Assembly (NCBI GenBank): GCA_034669505.1
Contig: JAXDNJ010000039.1
Span: forward strand, 47,670-111,669
Direction: 5' to 3'
Length of the DNA: 64,000 nt
From: JAFASC01 sp034669505
GTDB lineage: Bacteria; Pseudomonadota; Alphaproteobacteria; Rhizobiales; Beijerinckiaceae
A program made the position numbers and the translations under genes. The notes under the pieces were generated by a model. That model was not told where the DNA came from and made no database searches. It worked only from the letters and a program-made list of their open reading frames with translations. Below, piece by piece: positions 8,276 to 17,137 of the stretch; the stretch's first letter is position 1; each line of letters begins with the position of its first letter.

Positions 8276-9052
8276 TCAAACAATAATCGGCGTAGTCACG
8301 CCGTCCATCGTGATCGTCACTCCCGACACGTAGCTCGCTTGCGCCGACGCCAGAAAACAGACGAGGCGCGCGATCTCCTCCGGTTCGGCCATGCGGCCGA
8401 GTGGAATGCGCGCGAGCGCGCGCTTCAGTGCTTCTTCCGACGAGATGCCCGACAAGCGCGCTTCGGCGCGCAGTCCTTCGGCGACACGATCGGTATTGGT
8501 CAACCCCGGATTGACGCCGACGACGCGAACGCCGCGGCTTGCATATGCGCTGGCGAGCCCCGCCGTCGCAAGCATCAAGGCCGCGTTGGCAGCGCCGCCG
8601 GCAATGTGCGTTGGCGACGCGACTTTGCCGCCATTGCCGATAACGTTCACAATTACGCCGCTGGCGCGCGCGGCCATGCGTTTGATAAGCGGATCAATCG
8701 CATGGATGTAGGTGAAAAACTTGGCGTCCATCGCCGCGCGCCAGGCAGAAGGATCAAGATCGTCCGGCGGCGTGCGTTTCGCCGCGCCGGCGGAATTGAC
8801 GAGAATGTCGATCGGACCGATCTCGCGTTCAACCGCATCGATCATGCGCGTAGCGTCTTCGGCGGACGTCAGATCGGCCGCGTGCACGAAGCAGCCTTCG
8901 ATGCGCTTCGCTGCCGCATCGAGATTTGCCCGGTCGCGCGACGTGATGGCGACGTGGCAGCCCTCGCGGGCGAGAAATTCGCCGCAGGCAAGGCCGATGC
9001 CTTTGCTGCCGCCGGTGACGAGGGCCGTCTTTCCTGAGAGGCCGAGGTCCAT
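8276..9052 (-). CDS. Short-chain dehydrogenase/reductase family protein with altered catalytic site
   Basis: This 258-aa Rossmann-fold protein has the SDR cofactor motif TGGSKGIG (13-20), the NSAG motif (86-89) and a C-terminal block SGVTITMDGVTTPIIV. The positions of the catalytic triad do not hold the usual residues: where SDRs have Ser there is Gly139 (NVIGNGGK), and where they have YxxxK there is Gly152 and Asn156 (in HIAGGAANAAL). It may therefore bind NAD(P)(H) without the normal chemistry, or use another mechanism. Many proteins of this subgroup are annotated simply as SDR oxidoreductases. Single gene, divergent from the TauE-type exporter with 55 bases between starts. Confidence 0.8.
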   Translation of the reverse strand: MDLGLSGKTALVTGGSKGIGLACGEFLAREGCHVAITSRDRANLDAAAKRIEGCFVHAADLTSAEDATRMIDAVEREIGPIDILVNSAGAAKRTPPDDLDPSAWRAAMDAKFFTYIHAIDPLIKRMAARASGVIVNVIGNGGKVASPTHIAGGAANAALMLATAGLASAYASRGVRVVGVNPGLTNTDRVAEGLRAEARLSGISSEEALKRALARIPLGRMAEPEEIARLVCFLASAQASYVSGVTITMDGVTTPIIV

Positions 9053-9107
9053 CGCGTGCTCCGTTGGCTTGAATCTTCCGATTCTAATCGACTAAAGCCT
9101 CTCTCGC

Positions 9108-9860
9108 ATGGATCATTTCCTCGTCCTCGCCCTCGGGGGGCTGCTTGCCGGCGCCATGAATGCGCTGGCCGGCGGCGGCAGTTTCATCTCGCTGCCGGCG
9201 ATGATCGCCGCCGGGGTGCCCTCGGTTCAGGCGAACGCGTCAGGCACCGTGGCGCTGTTTCCCGGGCAGGTCACCAGCGCCTGGACCTATTGGGACGGCA
9301 TGCGGCCGGTCTGCGGTGTGCCGCGCCGGCAGCTTCTCCTAGTAAGTGTCGTCGGCGGCTTGCTCGGCAGCCTGTTGCTCCTGTGGACGCCGTCCTCCGC
9401 CTTCGACTTCATCCTGCCCTGGCTCATGCTCATGGCCACCCTGGCGCTCGCCTTCGGCCGCCATGCGGGATTAATTCTGCGCCGCTACGTGCATATCGGA
9501 CCGGGCGTCATGCTCGCCGGGCAATTCGTTCTTGGCATCTACGGCGGCTATTATGGCGGCGCCATCGGCCTGATGATGCTGGCGCTTTGGGCGCTGATGG
9601 GCGAGGTGGACATCAAGAGCCTCAACCCACCGCGCATCATGCTGGCGAGCGCGTCGAATGTCGCGGCGGTTGTAACCTTCAGCATCGCCGGCGCGGTGCG
9701 TTGGCCGCAAACGCTGATCATGCTGGTGGCGGGCGTTATCGGCGGTTATGGCGGCGCGCGATTGGGTCGGGTGCTGCCGGCGCGGGCCATCCGCGCGCTG
9801 ACGCTGATCTGCGCGGCGGCGATCACGATCGCGTTTTTCGTGCGGGCTTACGGGCGCTAG
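9108..9860 (+). CDS. TauE/SafE family sulfite/organosulfur exporter-like membrane protein
   Basis: This 250-aa inner-membrane protein with about eight hydrophobic helices carries the family opening GGLLAGAMNALAGGGSFIS and a matching second-half repeat (GIYGGYYGGAIGLMMLALW). TauE/SafE proteins export or import small anions such as sulfite, sulfoacetate or thiosulfate. Nothing nearby (no sulfur-oxidation or taurine genes) narrows the substrate. It starts at an ATG 55 bases from the divergent SDR gene. Confidence 0.85.
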   Translation: MDHFLVLALGGLLAGAMNALAGGGSFISLPAMIAAGVPSVQANASGTVALFPGQVTSAWTYWDGMRPVCGVPRRQLLLVSVVGGLLGSLLLLWTPSSAFDFILPWLMLMATLALAFGRHAGLILRRYVHIGPGVMLAGQFVLGIYGGYYGGAIGLMMLALWALMGEVDIKSLNPPRIMLASASNVAAVVTFSIAGAVRWPQTLIMLVAGVIGGYGGARLGRVLPARAIRALTLICAAAITIAFFVRAYGR

Positions 9861-9893
9861 CCGAATCATTTCCTCCGCGTGCATGCTGCCAGC

Positions 9894-10547
9894 GTGGAGA
9901 CGAATCTCTATTTGCCGGTGAAACGCTTCCTTGAGGGGCTCGGCTTCCAGGTTAAAGGCGAGATCGGCAGTTGCGATCTCGTGGCACTCAGTGCGGACGC
10001 GCCACCAGTTGTCGTCATCGGCGAGCTGAAGCTCGCATTCAATCTCGAACTCGTTCTGCAGGGAGTCGAGCGTGCCACTGCGTGCGACGAAATCTGGCTC
10101 GCCGTCCGCGCTGCCGCGAACGGCCGCGGGCGCGAGAGCGATGCGCGCGTGCGCAATCTCTGCCGCCGGCTCGGCTTCGGCCTGCTCGTCGTCGACGGAA
10201 GCGGCGGCGTTGAGATCGTGGTGAGCCCGGCGGCGCCCATGCCGCGGCGGAACCTGCGGCGGCGCTCGCGCCTGGTCGAGGAGCACCGCAAACGTCAGGG
10301 CGATCCGACGGCCGGTGGCGGCTCGCGGCAGCCAATCATGACGGCCTACAGGCAGCAGGCGCTCGCTTGCGCATCGGCACTCGCGACCGGACCGCGGCGG
10401 ATGCGTGATCTAAGGCAAGCGGTGCCTGACGCGCCGAAGATCCTGCAGGGCAATGTATACGGGTGGTTCGCGCGCGAGGAACGCGGGATTTACGGTCTGA
10501 CGGAGGCGGGAAGAGGCGCGCTGGAGAGATGGCCGTCTACTGGGTGA
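9894..10547 (+). CDS. DUF2161 family protein, putative PD-(D/E)XK-type nuclease fold
   Basis: The 217-aa product begins METNLYLPVKRFLEGLGFQV and shows Asp28 (GSCDLVAL) followed by GELKLAFN with Glu44 and Lys46. That Asp...Glu-x-Lys spacing is typical of PD-(D/E)XK nuclease-like folds, and the whole matches DUF2161. The function is not established; by fold it may act on nucleic acid. The C-terminal 75 residues (QALACASALATGPRRMRDLR to the end) look like a small winged-helix DNA-binding part. A GTG 15 bases upstream (9879) is an alternative start; GTG 9894 fits the family's usual beginning. It is 33 bases downstream of the exporter gene in the same direction. Confidence 0.75.
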   Translation: METNLYLPVKRFLEGLGFQVKGEIGSCDLVALSADAPPVVVIGELKLAFNLELVLQGVERATACDEIWLAVRAAANGRGRESDARVRNLCRRLGFGLLVVDGSGGVEIVVSPAAPMPRRNLRRRSRLVEEHRKRQGDPTAGGGSRQPIMTAYRQQALACASALATGPRRMRDLRQAVPDAPKILQGNVYGWFAREERGIYGLTEAGRGALERWPSTG

Positions 10548-10657
10548 GACGTGCTCGGCGAGCCCGCAGCGGACCCACTGGGATGCGCCTTGAAGCGCGC
10601 TGATTAAGCGGTGATCGAATATCATGTCGCTGACGGACAGCGGGCGCGAGCGTTAGT

Positions 10658-11233
10658 TTAGTCGGAGATTGTGCGTTTTGCGACCGTCGCGCCGGTGGCG
10701 GCGCAAGTACAGCGGCTGATACGCCCGACCGGCCGGGGAGCGGCTACTTTCGCCCGCACAACACGGTGCGCAGGACGGTGGGCTTTCGATACGCTTCGGC
10801 CTTCAACAGAAGCGCGCAGCTCCGCATTCTGGGCAACGGCTCGCGACTGCGAGACAGCGCTACTGAATCCGCCGGGTTCGTCCCCGATGAACGTCGCATC
10901 GAACAGCTGCCTCGCGACATCGGCTTGCGCAAGGGAACCTGGTGAGTTGGCAGGCGCCGCCGGCGAAAAACGGTAAAGTTCACCTCCGATCGGGGTCACA
11001 TCGAATAGTTCGGAGCTCGGCGCCGCGCCTATCGTACTGGGCTTGGACGGGCCGTCCGACTGTGGCAGGCGCATCAACCAGTTCGCAATGGCCGGGTCGG
11101 CCACGGACCCATTCGGCGCCAGAAGTGCGGGTTTTTGCCAGGAAGAGAGGGCGCCAAAAGGCTCTGCCCGCAATGCTGGCGCGCTGAGGAGCGCGATGCA
11201 GCAGGCAAGTGGAGCAAATACTGTGCGGGTCAT
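10658..11233 (-). CDS. Hypothetical secreted protein
   Basis: The 191-aa product begins MTRTVFAPLACCIALLSAPALRA, a clear Sec signal peptide. The mature chain has low complexity (Ser, Ala, Pro) with an approximate internal repeat: SSELFDVTPIGGELYRFSPA and, some 40 residues later, ARQLFDATFIGDEPGGFSSA. The C-terminus is basic (HRPAHRVVRAKVAAPRPVGR). No domain is recognised. A start eight codons upstream is possible, but the chosen one leaves a standard signal peptide. It stands alone between the DUF2161 gene, which it converges on, and tRNA-Val. Confidence 0.55.
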   Translation of the reverse strand: MTRTVFAPLACCIALLSAPALRAEPFGALSSWQKPALLAPNGSVADPAIANWLMRLPQSDGPSKPSTIGAAPSSELFDVTPIGGELYRFSPAAPANSPGSLAQADVARQLFDATFIGDEPGGFSSAVSQSRAVAQNAELRASVEGRSVSKAHRPAHRVVRAKVAAPRPVGRISRCTCAATGATVAKRTISD

Positions 11234-11383
11234 GCTGGGCTCCAGACCAAAACGCATTGTTCAACGTCCGGCGGCTGGGCTTTGTTCGTTTTAACTTCGC
11301 AGTAAACTGAATCGTAAGCTGTCCAGGTGGTAGGCAGCACACTATTGCATTTCTACCAAACTGCAGTAAGTCTTTGAAACGAT

Positions 11384-11458
11384 TGGTGGGCGCGACAGGG
11401 ATTGAACCTGTGACCCCTCCCGTGTGAAGGGAGTGCTCTCCCGCTGAGCTACGCGCCC
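11384..11458 (-). tRNA. tRNA-Val (anticodon CAC)
   Basis: The minus-strand cloverleaf has acceptor GGGCGCG/CGCGCCC with discriminator A, D-arm GCTC/GAGC, anticodon stem CTCCC/GGGAG with loop TTCACAC giving anticodon CAC, and T-arm loop TTCAATC. CCA is encoded at 11386-11384. The first ten bases of the tRNA overlap the last codons and TAG stop of the phosphatase gene upstream, so the tRNA must be processed out of that transcript or start from a promoter inside that gene. Confidence 0.96.
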
Positions 11459-12186
11459 GGAAGGGCCTCGTTTAGGAGGTCCGCCGCTGCCCCGTCAAGA
11501 CAAGGTTCAGCCCGCCACTGCGCGAGCGACTGCACCGCGTGCCACAGCTCGTCGAAATGCGAGATCACGCGATCGGGCGCAAATTCCGAGACGTGCCTGT
11601 CGGTATAGCCGAAATCGACCGCCACGACCGGCACATGCGCCGCCTGCGCGGTGACAATATCCGTCTTCGAATCGCCGACCATGATCGCTCGCTGCGGATC
11701 GCCGCCGGCTCGCTCGATCGTCGCGAGAAGCGCGCGTGGGTCGGGCTTGCAGAATGGAAATGTGTTCTGGCCGCAGATCGCGCGGAAGCGCGCGGCGAGA
11801 CCAAGTTCGCTCATGAGCCGGACGGAAGGGTGCTCGATCTTATTCGTACAGATGGCAAACGCCCATCCCGCCGCCTCGAACCGATCCAGCGCCGCCTCGA
11901 CACCCGGAAACGCACGGCTCTCGTCGGCGATATGCGCCTCATAGCGGGCGAGGAAGGCGAGATACATTTCTTCAAGCCGCACCGGCGAGACGCTGCGACC
12001 GGCGGCGCTCAGGCCCCGCTCGATCAGTGCACGGGCACCGGCGCCGAGCATCGGCCGCGCAGTTGCGAGCGGCAGCGGCGGGATGTGTTCGTCGGCAAGG
12101 ATGTGGTTGAGCGTGCCGATGAGATCGCCCGCCGTGTCGACCAGCGTGCCATCGAGATCTAAGACGAGTAGGGGCGGGGAATTCAT
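11449..12186 (-). CDS. gph: HAD-family hydrolase, probable phosphoglycolate phosphatase
   Basis: The 245-aa protein has the HAD motifs of the phosphoglycolate phosphatase group: DLDGTLVDT near the N-terminus (nucleophile and acid/base Asp), ICTNK as motif II, KPDP as motif III and GDSKTD as motif IV. The CAP domain lies between motif I and II. These enzymes remove 2-phosphoglycolate formed during DNA repair or photorespiration. The start MNSPPLLVLDLDGT is chosen because the HAD core begins there; a start 12 codons upstream is possible. Its 3' end (TAG at 11451-11449) lies inside the tRNA-Val gene. Confidence 0.87.
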   Translation of the reverse strand: MNSPPLLVLDLDGTLVDTAGDLIGTLNHILADEHIPPLPLATARPMLGAGARALIERGLSAAGRSVSPVRLEEMYLAFLARYEAHIADESRAFPGVEAALDRFEAAGWAFAICTNKIEHPSVRLMSELGLAARFRAICGQNTFPFCKPDPRALLATIERAGGDPQRAIMVGDSKTDIVTAQAAHVPVVAVDFGYTDRHVSEFAPDRVISHFDELWHAVQSLAQWRAEPCLDGAAADLLNEALPGA

Positions 12187-12273
12187 CTGTTCGGGATTAT
12201 TCGCCTCAGCTGGGGCGCGCAAGCTGCAGCGTGTAAACTGGTCTAAGCCCGATTCGCTGGAGCTTTGCGCGAC

Positions 12274-12648
12274 ATGCCGCTTCTGCCCGCCGCTTTGCTT
12301 CGATGTGCCGCCGTTGCCAGCCTTCTGGCGCTCCCCGGCAGCGTTCTAGCCGCCAATTACGAGTTCCTTGCTGCACCGGAGACGGACCTCAATCGCGTCT
12401 ACCGGCTCGACCGGGCGACCGGCGAGATCGGCGCTTGCCAATACGGGCTGAAGGAGAGCTCGGTCGGTGTCACCCTGTGCTATCCGCCGGGCGAGGGCGC
12501 GACCGCACAGCAGCCGAGCGAATACGGCCTGATCGCCTCGCGGCACGAGCGCGAGGGCGGCGTGTTCCGAGTGGATCTGCGCACCGGCACGATGTCGATC
12601 TGCTACGTGCTCAACGATTCGGTCGTCTGCACGCCGCAGGCGAAGTGA
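12274..12648 (+). CDS. Conserved hypothetical secreted protein
   Basis: The 124-aa product has a signal peptide (residues 1-27, ending GSVLA). A mature part of about 97 residues follows with LNRVYRLDRATGEIGACQYG and a C-terminal mirror VFRVDLRTGTMSICYVL. The two halves look like two related beta-strand repeats (YRLDRATGEIGAC and FRVDLRTGTMSIC). Four Cys residues could form two disulfides in the periplasm. Function unknown. It converges on the response-regulator gene, with their stops touching at 12648/12649. Confidence 0.62.
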   Translation: MPLLPAALLRCAAVASLLALPGSVLAANYEFLAAPETDLNRVYRLDRATGEIGACQYGLKESSVGVTLCYPPGEGATAQQPSEYGLIASRHEREGGVFRVDLRTGTMSICYVLNDSVVCTPQAK

Positions 12649-13041
12649 TCAGGCCGCCTGCGATGGGCGTTTCGAACTCACGCTCTTCTGGATGACGCGC
12701 AGCACCTGCTCCGGCCGCCACGGCTTCAAAATGTAATGAGCTTTATGCGGCAGCCCGGTCGGGGGACGCGCCGTTCCGCCGGATGTGACCAAGAGCGCGA
12801 TCCAAGGCCACGTCGTATTGATCACCCTCGCGAGATCGAGACCTTCGGTTGCGGTTTCCATCCACACATCGGTGAAGACGGCGGCAGTCTCGTCCGCGTG
12901 CCTCCGCAAGAAGGCGAGCGTCTCGGCAGCGGAGCTGAAGCCGCGAACGTCGAGGCCGGCACGGCGCAGAAGGTCGAGCGCATCCTCCCGAATGAGCAGT
13001 TCGTCCTCCACAACGATCACGAATCTGCGCTGCTTGGCCAT
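12649..13041 (-). CDS. Single-domain response regulator
   Basis: This 130-aa protein consists of one receiver domain: acidic pocket VEDE (Glu12, Asp13, Glu14), phospho-acceptor Asp58 in FTDVWM, switch Thr/Ser in LLVTSGG and the conserved Lys in YILKPW. There is no output domain, so it presumably acts by protein contact or as a phosphate sink. The partner kinase is not nearby. The start MAKQRRFVIVVEDE is where the receiver fold begins; the upstream extension of the frame has no homology. Confidence 0.85.
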   Translation of the reverse strand: MAKQRRFVIVVEDELLIREDALDLLRRAGLDVRGFSSAAETLAFLRRHADETAAVFTDVWMETATEGLDLARVINTTWPWIALLVTSGGTARPPTGLPHKAHYILKPWRPEQVLRVIQKSVSSKRPSQAA

Positions 13042-13160
13042 GGTTCGTTCACCTACATCAAGCAAATCCCGGCACTTGCGCGTGGTTCCAGCCCGGCAAT
13101 CGCATGGTTTGCGCCGCCTCTCCGAAGCCTGTAAGCGCTGCAAAGCTATAGGCCCTAGCG

Positions 13161-13871
13161 ATGTCCTCCCTTGATCTAGCCGCTGCCAAGCGCCGCGCCG
13201 GCGCTCGTGCCCTGGATTTCATTCAGCCGGGGATGCGCCTCGGCCTCGGCACCGGCTCGACCGCGACGGAGTTTGTGCGGCTCCTTGGCCCCCGCGTCGC
13301 CGCCGGCCTCGATATCCTTTGCGTTGCAACGTCGAAAGCCACGGCGGACCTCGCGCAGTCGCTTGCAATTCCGCTGGCGACGTTGGACGAACTGCCGGAA
13401 CTCGATATCGTGATCGACGGCGCCGACGAGTTCGACCCAAAGCTCCGTCTCATAAAAGGGGGAGGGGGGGCGCTCCTGCGGGAGAAGATCGTTGCGGCCG
13501 CCGCCGTGCGGATGGTTGTCATCGCCGATGCGAGCAAAGAGGTCGCGCGGCTCGGGCGCTTTCCGCTGCCGGTGGAGGTCGATCCGTTCGGCCTCGAATC
13601 GACCCGCCGCCACGTCGTGAACCTCGCCCGGGCCATGAGTTTGCCGCCCAACGTGGTGCTGCGGCGCTCTCCCGAAGGCCATGCTTTCGTCACCGATGGC
13701 GGCCACTACATCCTCGATTGCGCCTTCGGATCGATCCCGGACCCCGAGGCGCTCGCCCGGTCTCTCGCAACGATCCCGGGGCTCGTCGAGCACGGCCTCT
13801 TCATCGGGCTTGCCTCGACGATCATAATCGCCGACGCCAGCGAAACCCGTCTTCTCGGCGATCCTGGCTGA
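13161..13871 (+). CDS. rpiA: Ribose-5-phosphate isomerase A
   Basis: This 236-aa enzyme interconverts ribose 5-phosphate and ribulose 5-phosphate in the pentose phosphate pathway. The family motifs are present: GLGTGSTA at the substrate phosphate loop, the catalytic block DGADEFDP, and KGGGGALLREKIVA with the conserved Lys and Glu. Length is normal. It is followed 25 bases later by the DUF2059 gene and then gor in the same direction, an order that I recall from other Hyphomicrobiales and that suggests a shared transcript. Confidence 0.95.
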   Translation: MSSLDLAAAKRRAGARALDFIQPGMRLGLGTGSTATEFVRLLGPRVAAGLDILCVATSKATADLAQSLAIPLATLDELPELDIVIDGADEFDPKLRLIKGGGGALLREKIVAAAAVRMVVIADASKEVARLGRFPLPVEVDPFGLESTRRHVVNLARAMSLPPNVVLRRSPEGHAFVTDGGHYILDCAFGSIPDPEALARSLATIPGLVEHGLFIGLASTIIIADASETRLLGDPG

Positions 13872-13896
13872 TCGGCTTCCAAGGAGGATTATCCCC

Positions 13897-14454
13897 GTGT
13901 CCCATCTTTTCTCCCGCGCCGGAGCCGTTCTGCTGGCGCTCGGGCTTGCCGCGATCGCACCGGCTTCCGCTCAGCAGCTCACAAAGCCGCCCACCCAACC
14001 CGCCGCGCCGGCAGCAGCCCCGGCAAGTCCGCAGCCGACCCCGCAGCAGATGTCGCTCGCCCGCGACGTCGTGCTTTATTCGGGGATCGCGCGATCTTTC
14101 GATGTCATCGTGCCCCAGTATCTCGACCAGATCGGCACGAACCTCACGCAGACCCGCCCCGATCTCATCCGCGACCTCAACACGGTGAGGGAGCAGATCA
14201 AGCCGGAATTCGACAAGCGCGTCGACGAAATGGTGGACAGTGCCGCCCGCCTTTACGCAGCGCGCCTTACCGAGCAGCAGCTGAAGGACACCGGCGCCTT
14301 CTTCAAGAGCCCGGCGGGCGTTGCCTATGTGCAGGCCCAACCGGCGCTGATGAGCGACCTGTTGCCGGCGATGCAGTCCTGGTCGCGGCAGATCGCAAGC
14401 GACATGATGACCCGCGTGCGCGCGGAGATGAAGAAGAAGGGCCACGAACTCTGA
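13897..14454 (+). CDS. DUF2059 domain-containing secreted protein
   Basis: The 185-aa product has a signal peptide (to about residue 25, ASAQ), a Pro/Ala-rich linker (about 28-50), and a C-terminal DUF2059 domain with LTEQQLKDTGAFFKSPAGVAY and the preceding helical part. It is a periplasmic protein of unknown function. The GTG start at 13897 is preceded by a strong AAGGAGG. It sits between rpiA and gor, with short gaps (25 and 23 bases), so all three are probably co-transcribed. Confidence 0.82.
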   Translation: MSHLFSRAGAVLLALGLAAIAPASAQQLTKPPTQPAAPAAAPASPQPTPQQMSLARDVVLYSGIARSFDVIVPQYLDQIGTNLTQTRPDLIRDLNTVREQIKPEFDKRVDEMVDSAARLYAARLTEQQLKDTGAFFKSPAGVAYVQAQPALMSDLLPAMQSWSRQIASDMMTRVRAEMKKKGHEL

Positions 14455-14477
14455 TCGGCTGACAAACGGGTCGAGGA

Positions 14478-15869
14478 ATGGCTGACGCGGAAGTCGACCT
14501 CTTCGTGATCGGCGCCGGATCGGGCGGCACGCGCGCCGCGCGTATCGCCGCGGGTTACGGCGCTAGGGTAATGGTCGCGGAAGAATTCCGCATTGGCGGT
14601 ACTTGCGTCATTCGCGGCTGCATTCCGAAAAAGCTTTTCGTTTATGCAAGCCGGTTTCGTGACGAGTTCGAGGATGCCGAAGGGTTCGGCTGGAAACTTG
14701 AGAAAACATCCTTCGACTGGCCGACCTTGGTTGCTGGTAAGGAGAAGGAGATCACGCGGTTGTCGGGCGTCTACGGCATCCACATGACGCGGGCTGGCGC
14801 GGAGATCGTCGATAGCCGGGCCGTCCTCGAAGACGCAAACACGGTGCGACTGCTCAAAGACGATCGGCGTATCCGCGCGCGATACGTCCTTATTGCGACC
14901 GGCGGCGCGCCGGTGCTCGAGCCGAAAATTCCCGGTCTCGAACATACGATTACGTCCAACGAGATTTTTGATCTGCCGGTTTTTCCGCAGCGCCTTCTCG
15001 TCGTTGGCGGCGGCTACATCGCGGTGGAGTTTGCCAGCATTTTTACGCGCCTCGGCGCGACGGTTACCCAGGTGTTGCGCGGCGAGAACGTCCTGCGTGG
15101 CTTTGACGATGATCTCCGCAGCAACCTTGCCGTTGCCCTGCGCGAGGCGCAAGTCGATCTGCGCACCGGCATTCTACCGACGCGCATCGAGAAGACCAAT
15201 AAAGGCCTCGACGTGCATCTGAGCGACGGCTCATGTGTCGAGGCCGATCAGGTGCTCGTCGCGACCGGGCGGCGGCCGAACACGAAAGATCTCGGGCTGG
15301 AGAAGGCCGGCGTTGAGGTGAATCAGAAGGGCGCCATTGTCGTCGACAGCCATTCCAAGACGGCCGTGGAAAATATCTACGCTGTCGGCGACGTCACCGA
15401 TCGGATCAATCTGACGCCAGTCGCCGTGCGTGAGGGTCATGCGTTTGCCGACACGATTTTCGGCGATCGGCCGACGGCAGTCAGTCATATAAACGTTCCC
15501 TCCGCGGTCTTCACGACGCCGGAAGTCGGCACTGTCGGTTTGTCCGAGCAGGAGGCACGCAAGATTTTCGATTGCGTCGACATCTATCTCGCGCATTTCC
15601 GGCCGCTCAAGGCAAGCATGTCGGGACGCGAAGAAAAGGTGATGATGAAAATCGTCGTGGACGGTGCGACTGACCAGGTGCTCGGGGTCCACATTCTCGG
15701 CCACGATGCCGGCGAGATGGCGCAGCTCGTCGCCATTCCCGTGCGCATGGGCTGCAAGAAAGCCGATTTCGACGCCACGATGGCATTGCATCCAACCGCA
15801 GCGGAAGAGCTTGTTACGATGCGCACGCGGGCGGCGCGCTATGAGCGCACTCCGGGGGAGCGGGCTTAG
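14478..15869 (+). CDS. gor: Glutathione-disulfide reductase
   Basis: This 463-aa flavoenzyme keeps glutathione reduced at the expense of NADPH. It shows the FAD Rossmann motif GAGSGGTRAAR, the redox-active disulfide in GGTCVIRGCIPKK, a second Rossmann motif GGGYIAVEFA, and the C-terminal HPTAAEEL with the catalytic His-Glu pair contributed across the dimer. Two Arg residues after the second Rossmann fold (VLRGENVLRGFD) match the NADPH-phosphate pocket of glutathione reductases and argue for NADPH rather than NAD. The last gene of the rpiA-DUF2059-gor run; its stop is 2 bases from that of the convergent acyltransferase gene. Confidence 0.95.
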   Translation: MADAEVDLFVIGAGSGGTRAARIAAGYGARVMVAEEFRIGGTCVIRGCIPKKLFVYASRFRDEFEDAEGFGWKLEKTSFDWPTLVAGKEKEITRLSGVYGIHMTRAGAEIVDSRAVLEDANTVRLLKDDRRIRARYVLIATGGAPVLEPKIPGLEHTITSNEIFDLPVFPQRLLVVGGGYIAVEFASIFTRLGATVTQVLRGENVLRGFDDDLRSNLAVALREAQVDLRTGILPTRIEKTNKGLDVHLSDGSCVEADQVLVATGRRPNTKDLGLEKAGVEVNQKGAIVVDSHSKTAVENIYAVGDVTDRINLTPVAVREGHAFADTIFGDRPTAVSHINVPSAVFTTPEVGTVGLSEQEARKIFDCVDIYLAHFRPLKASMSGREEKVMMKIVVDGATDQVLGVHILGHDAGEMAQLVAIPVRMGCKKADFDATMALHPTAAEELVTMRTRAARYERTPGERA

Positions 15870-15871
15870 AG

Positions 15872-17137
15872 TTACGCCGCGCTCGCCGGCAACGGTTCGG
15901 GTTCGATGCCCGCCTCGTTCGCCAGCGCAGGCGCGCCGGTCCTGCGCCTGCCGATAAGATCGAGCATTCCATAAACAGCGCGCCGCACGTCTTCGGTGCG
16001 CGCCTCCGTCACGCGGGAGAGCAACCATGCCGAGCACAGCGTCAGCCCGAGGATGCCGAACGTGACGATCCAATGCAGCGCAGTCGGCGACTGCGCGCGC
16101 CACGTAATTCCGAACGTGTAATCGGCCGCGGCCGCCATGAAGATCAAAAGCGGCAGGTGACAGGCATACAGTGAGTAGGAAAAGTCGGACAGGCGATCAT
16201 GCGTCGGCCAGCGGCAGAGCGCCCATTCCCGCGACTGCGTGTGGCGCAGTGACAGCAGGAGATTGCAGAAGCTCAAAGCCACCGCCGCATCGGCAAGCGT
16301 CGTCCAAAGCGGCATTGTGAGCAGCTTGCCATGGACGATCAGCCGAACAGCGGCGGTCACCGCGACAAAGATTAGCAGCGCCAACGCCTTCGAGCGAATG
16401 AGCGACCGCGGCACCGACCGCACGAGAGCGCCGGCAATCCAGATGAAGCCGCCAACCAGAAAGAACACGCCGGAGATCGAGAAGCTCACCGCCAGCGCCG
16501 CGCCACAGGCAAAGCCGATAAAGCGTACGATTGGCGTCGCTCGCGTCAGCGGCAGCAGCAGAAGCGGCCAAACGATGTAGTACCAGAACTCACAGCCGAG
16601 CGACCATAGCGGGCCGTTCGTACCGAAGGCGGGGAAATAGATGCCCTGAAGGTTGAGCAGATTGGTGCCGAGCAGAGAAATATCGAAGCTGCCCGCGAAG
16701 ACCGGCGATCCATACATCCCGAAACCGGGAAGGAAATGTCGCCCGACCGTGTCGAGACACCATCCGAGAAAAAGCACGGGGACGAGCACGAGATAAATGC
16801 GCACAACCCGGTCGGGGAAATATTTGGCGAGAAAAGGCTCGCTGCCGCGCGATTTCGCGATGACGTTGCCGCCGACCAGAAACCCGCTGATCACGAAAAA
16901 GACGATCACCGCCTGATGCGGAAAGCCGGTCAGGAACCACCAGACATAGGCGCCCGGCCCGTGCGGCGCCGTCATGATGTCCGACTGGCTGATAAAAAGA
17001 TTGCCGGTGTGCGCGATCAGAACCGCGAAAGCCGCGACCCATCTGGCAACCACAAGGAAGCGGGAGGCCTGATGGGAGGCTTGGCTAGAGGCTTGGCTCG
17101 AGCCTTGGCGGGAAGTTGGGATTGGATGCATTGCCAC
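15872..17137 (-). CDS. Acyltransferase 3 (OafA/YrhL-type) membrane protein
   Basis: This 421-aa polytopic inner-membrane protein of the acyltransferase 3 family usually moves acetyl or other acyl groups onto lipopolysaccharide, capsule or membrane-derived glucans. Visible family features are RFLVVARWVAAFAVLIAHTGNL at the first helix with the conserved His, the helix-rich middle, and FFVISGFLVGG with the following Arg-containing loop (FPDRVVRIYLVLV). The N-terminus carries a short Ser/Gln/Ala repeat (QGSSQASSQASHQAS) encoded by imperfect tandem DNA repeats near 17080-17115. No glycan genes are adjacent, so the acceptor is unknown. Confidence 0.85.
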   Translation of the reverse strand: MAMHPIPTSRQGSSQASSQASHQASRFLVVARWVAAFAVLIAHTGNLFISQSDIMTAPHGPGAYVWWFLTGFPHQAVIVFFVISGFLVGGNVIAKSRGSEPFLAKYFPDRVVRIYLVLVPVLFLGWCLDTVGRHFLPGFGMYGSPVFAGSFDISLLGTNLLNLQGIYFPAFGTNGPLWSLGCEFWYYIVWPLLLLPLTRATPIVRFIGFACGAALAVSFSISGVFFLVGGFIWIAGALVRSVPRSLIRSKALALLIFVAVTAAVRLIVHGKLLTMPLWTTLADAAVALSFCNLLLSLRHTQSREWALCRWPTHDRLSDFSYSLYACHLPLLIFMAAAADYTFGITWRAQSPTALHWIVTFGILGLTLCSAWLLSRVTEARTEDVRRAVYGMLDLIGRRRTGAPALANEAGIEPEPLPASAA

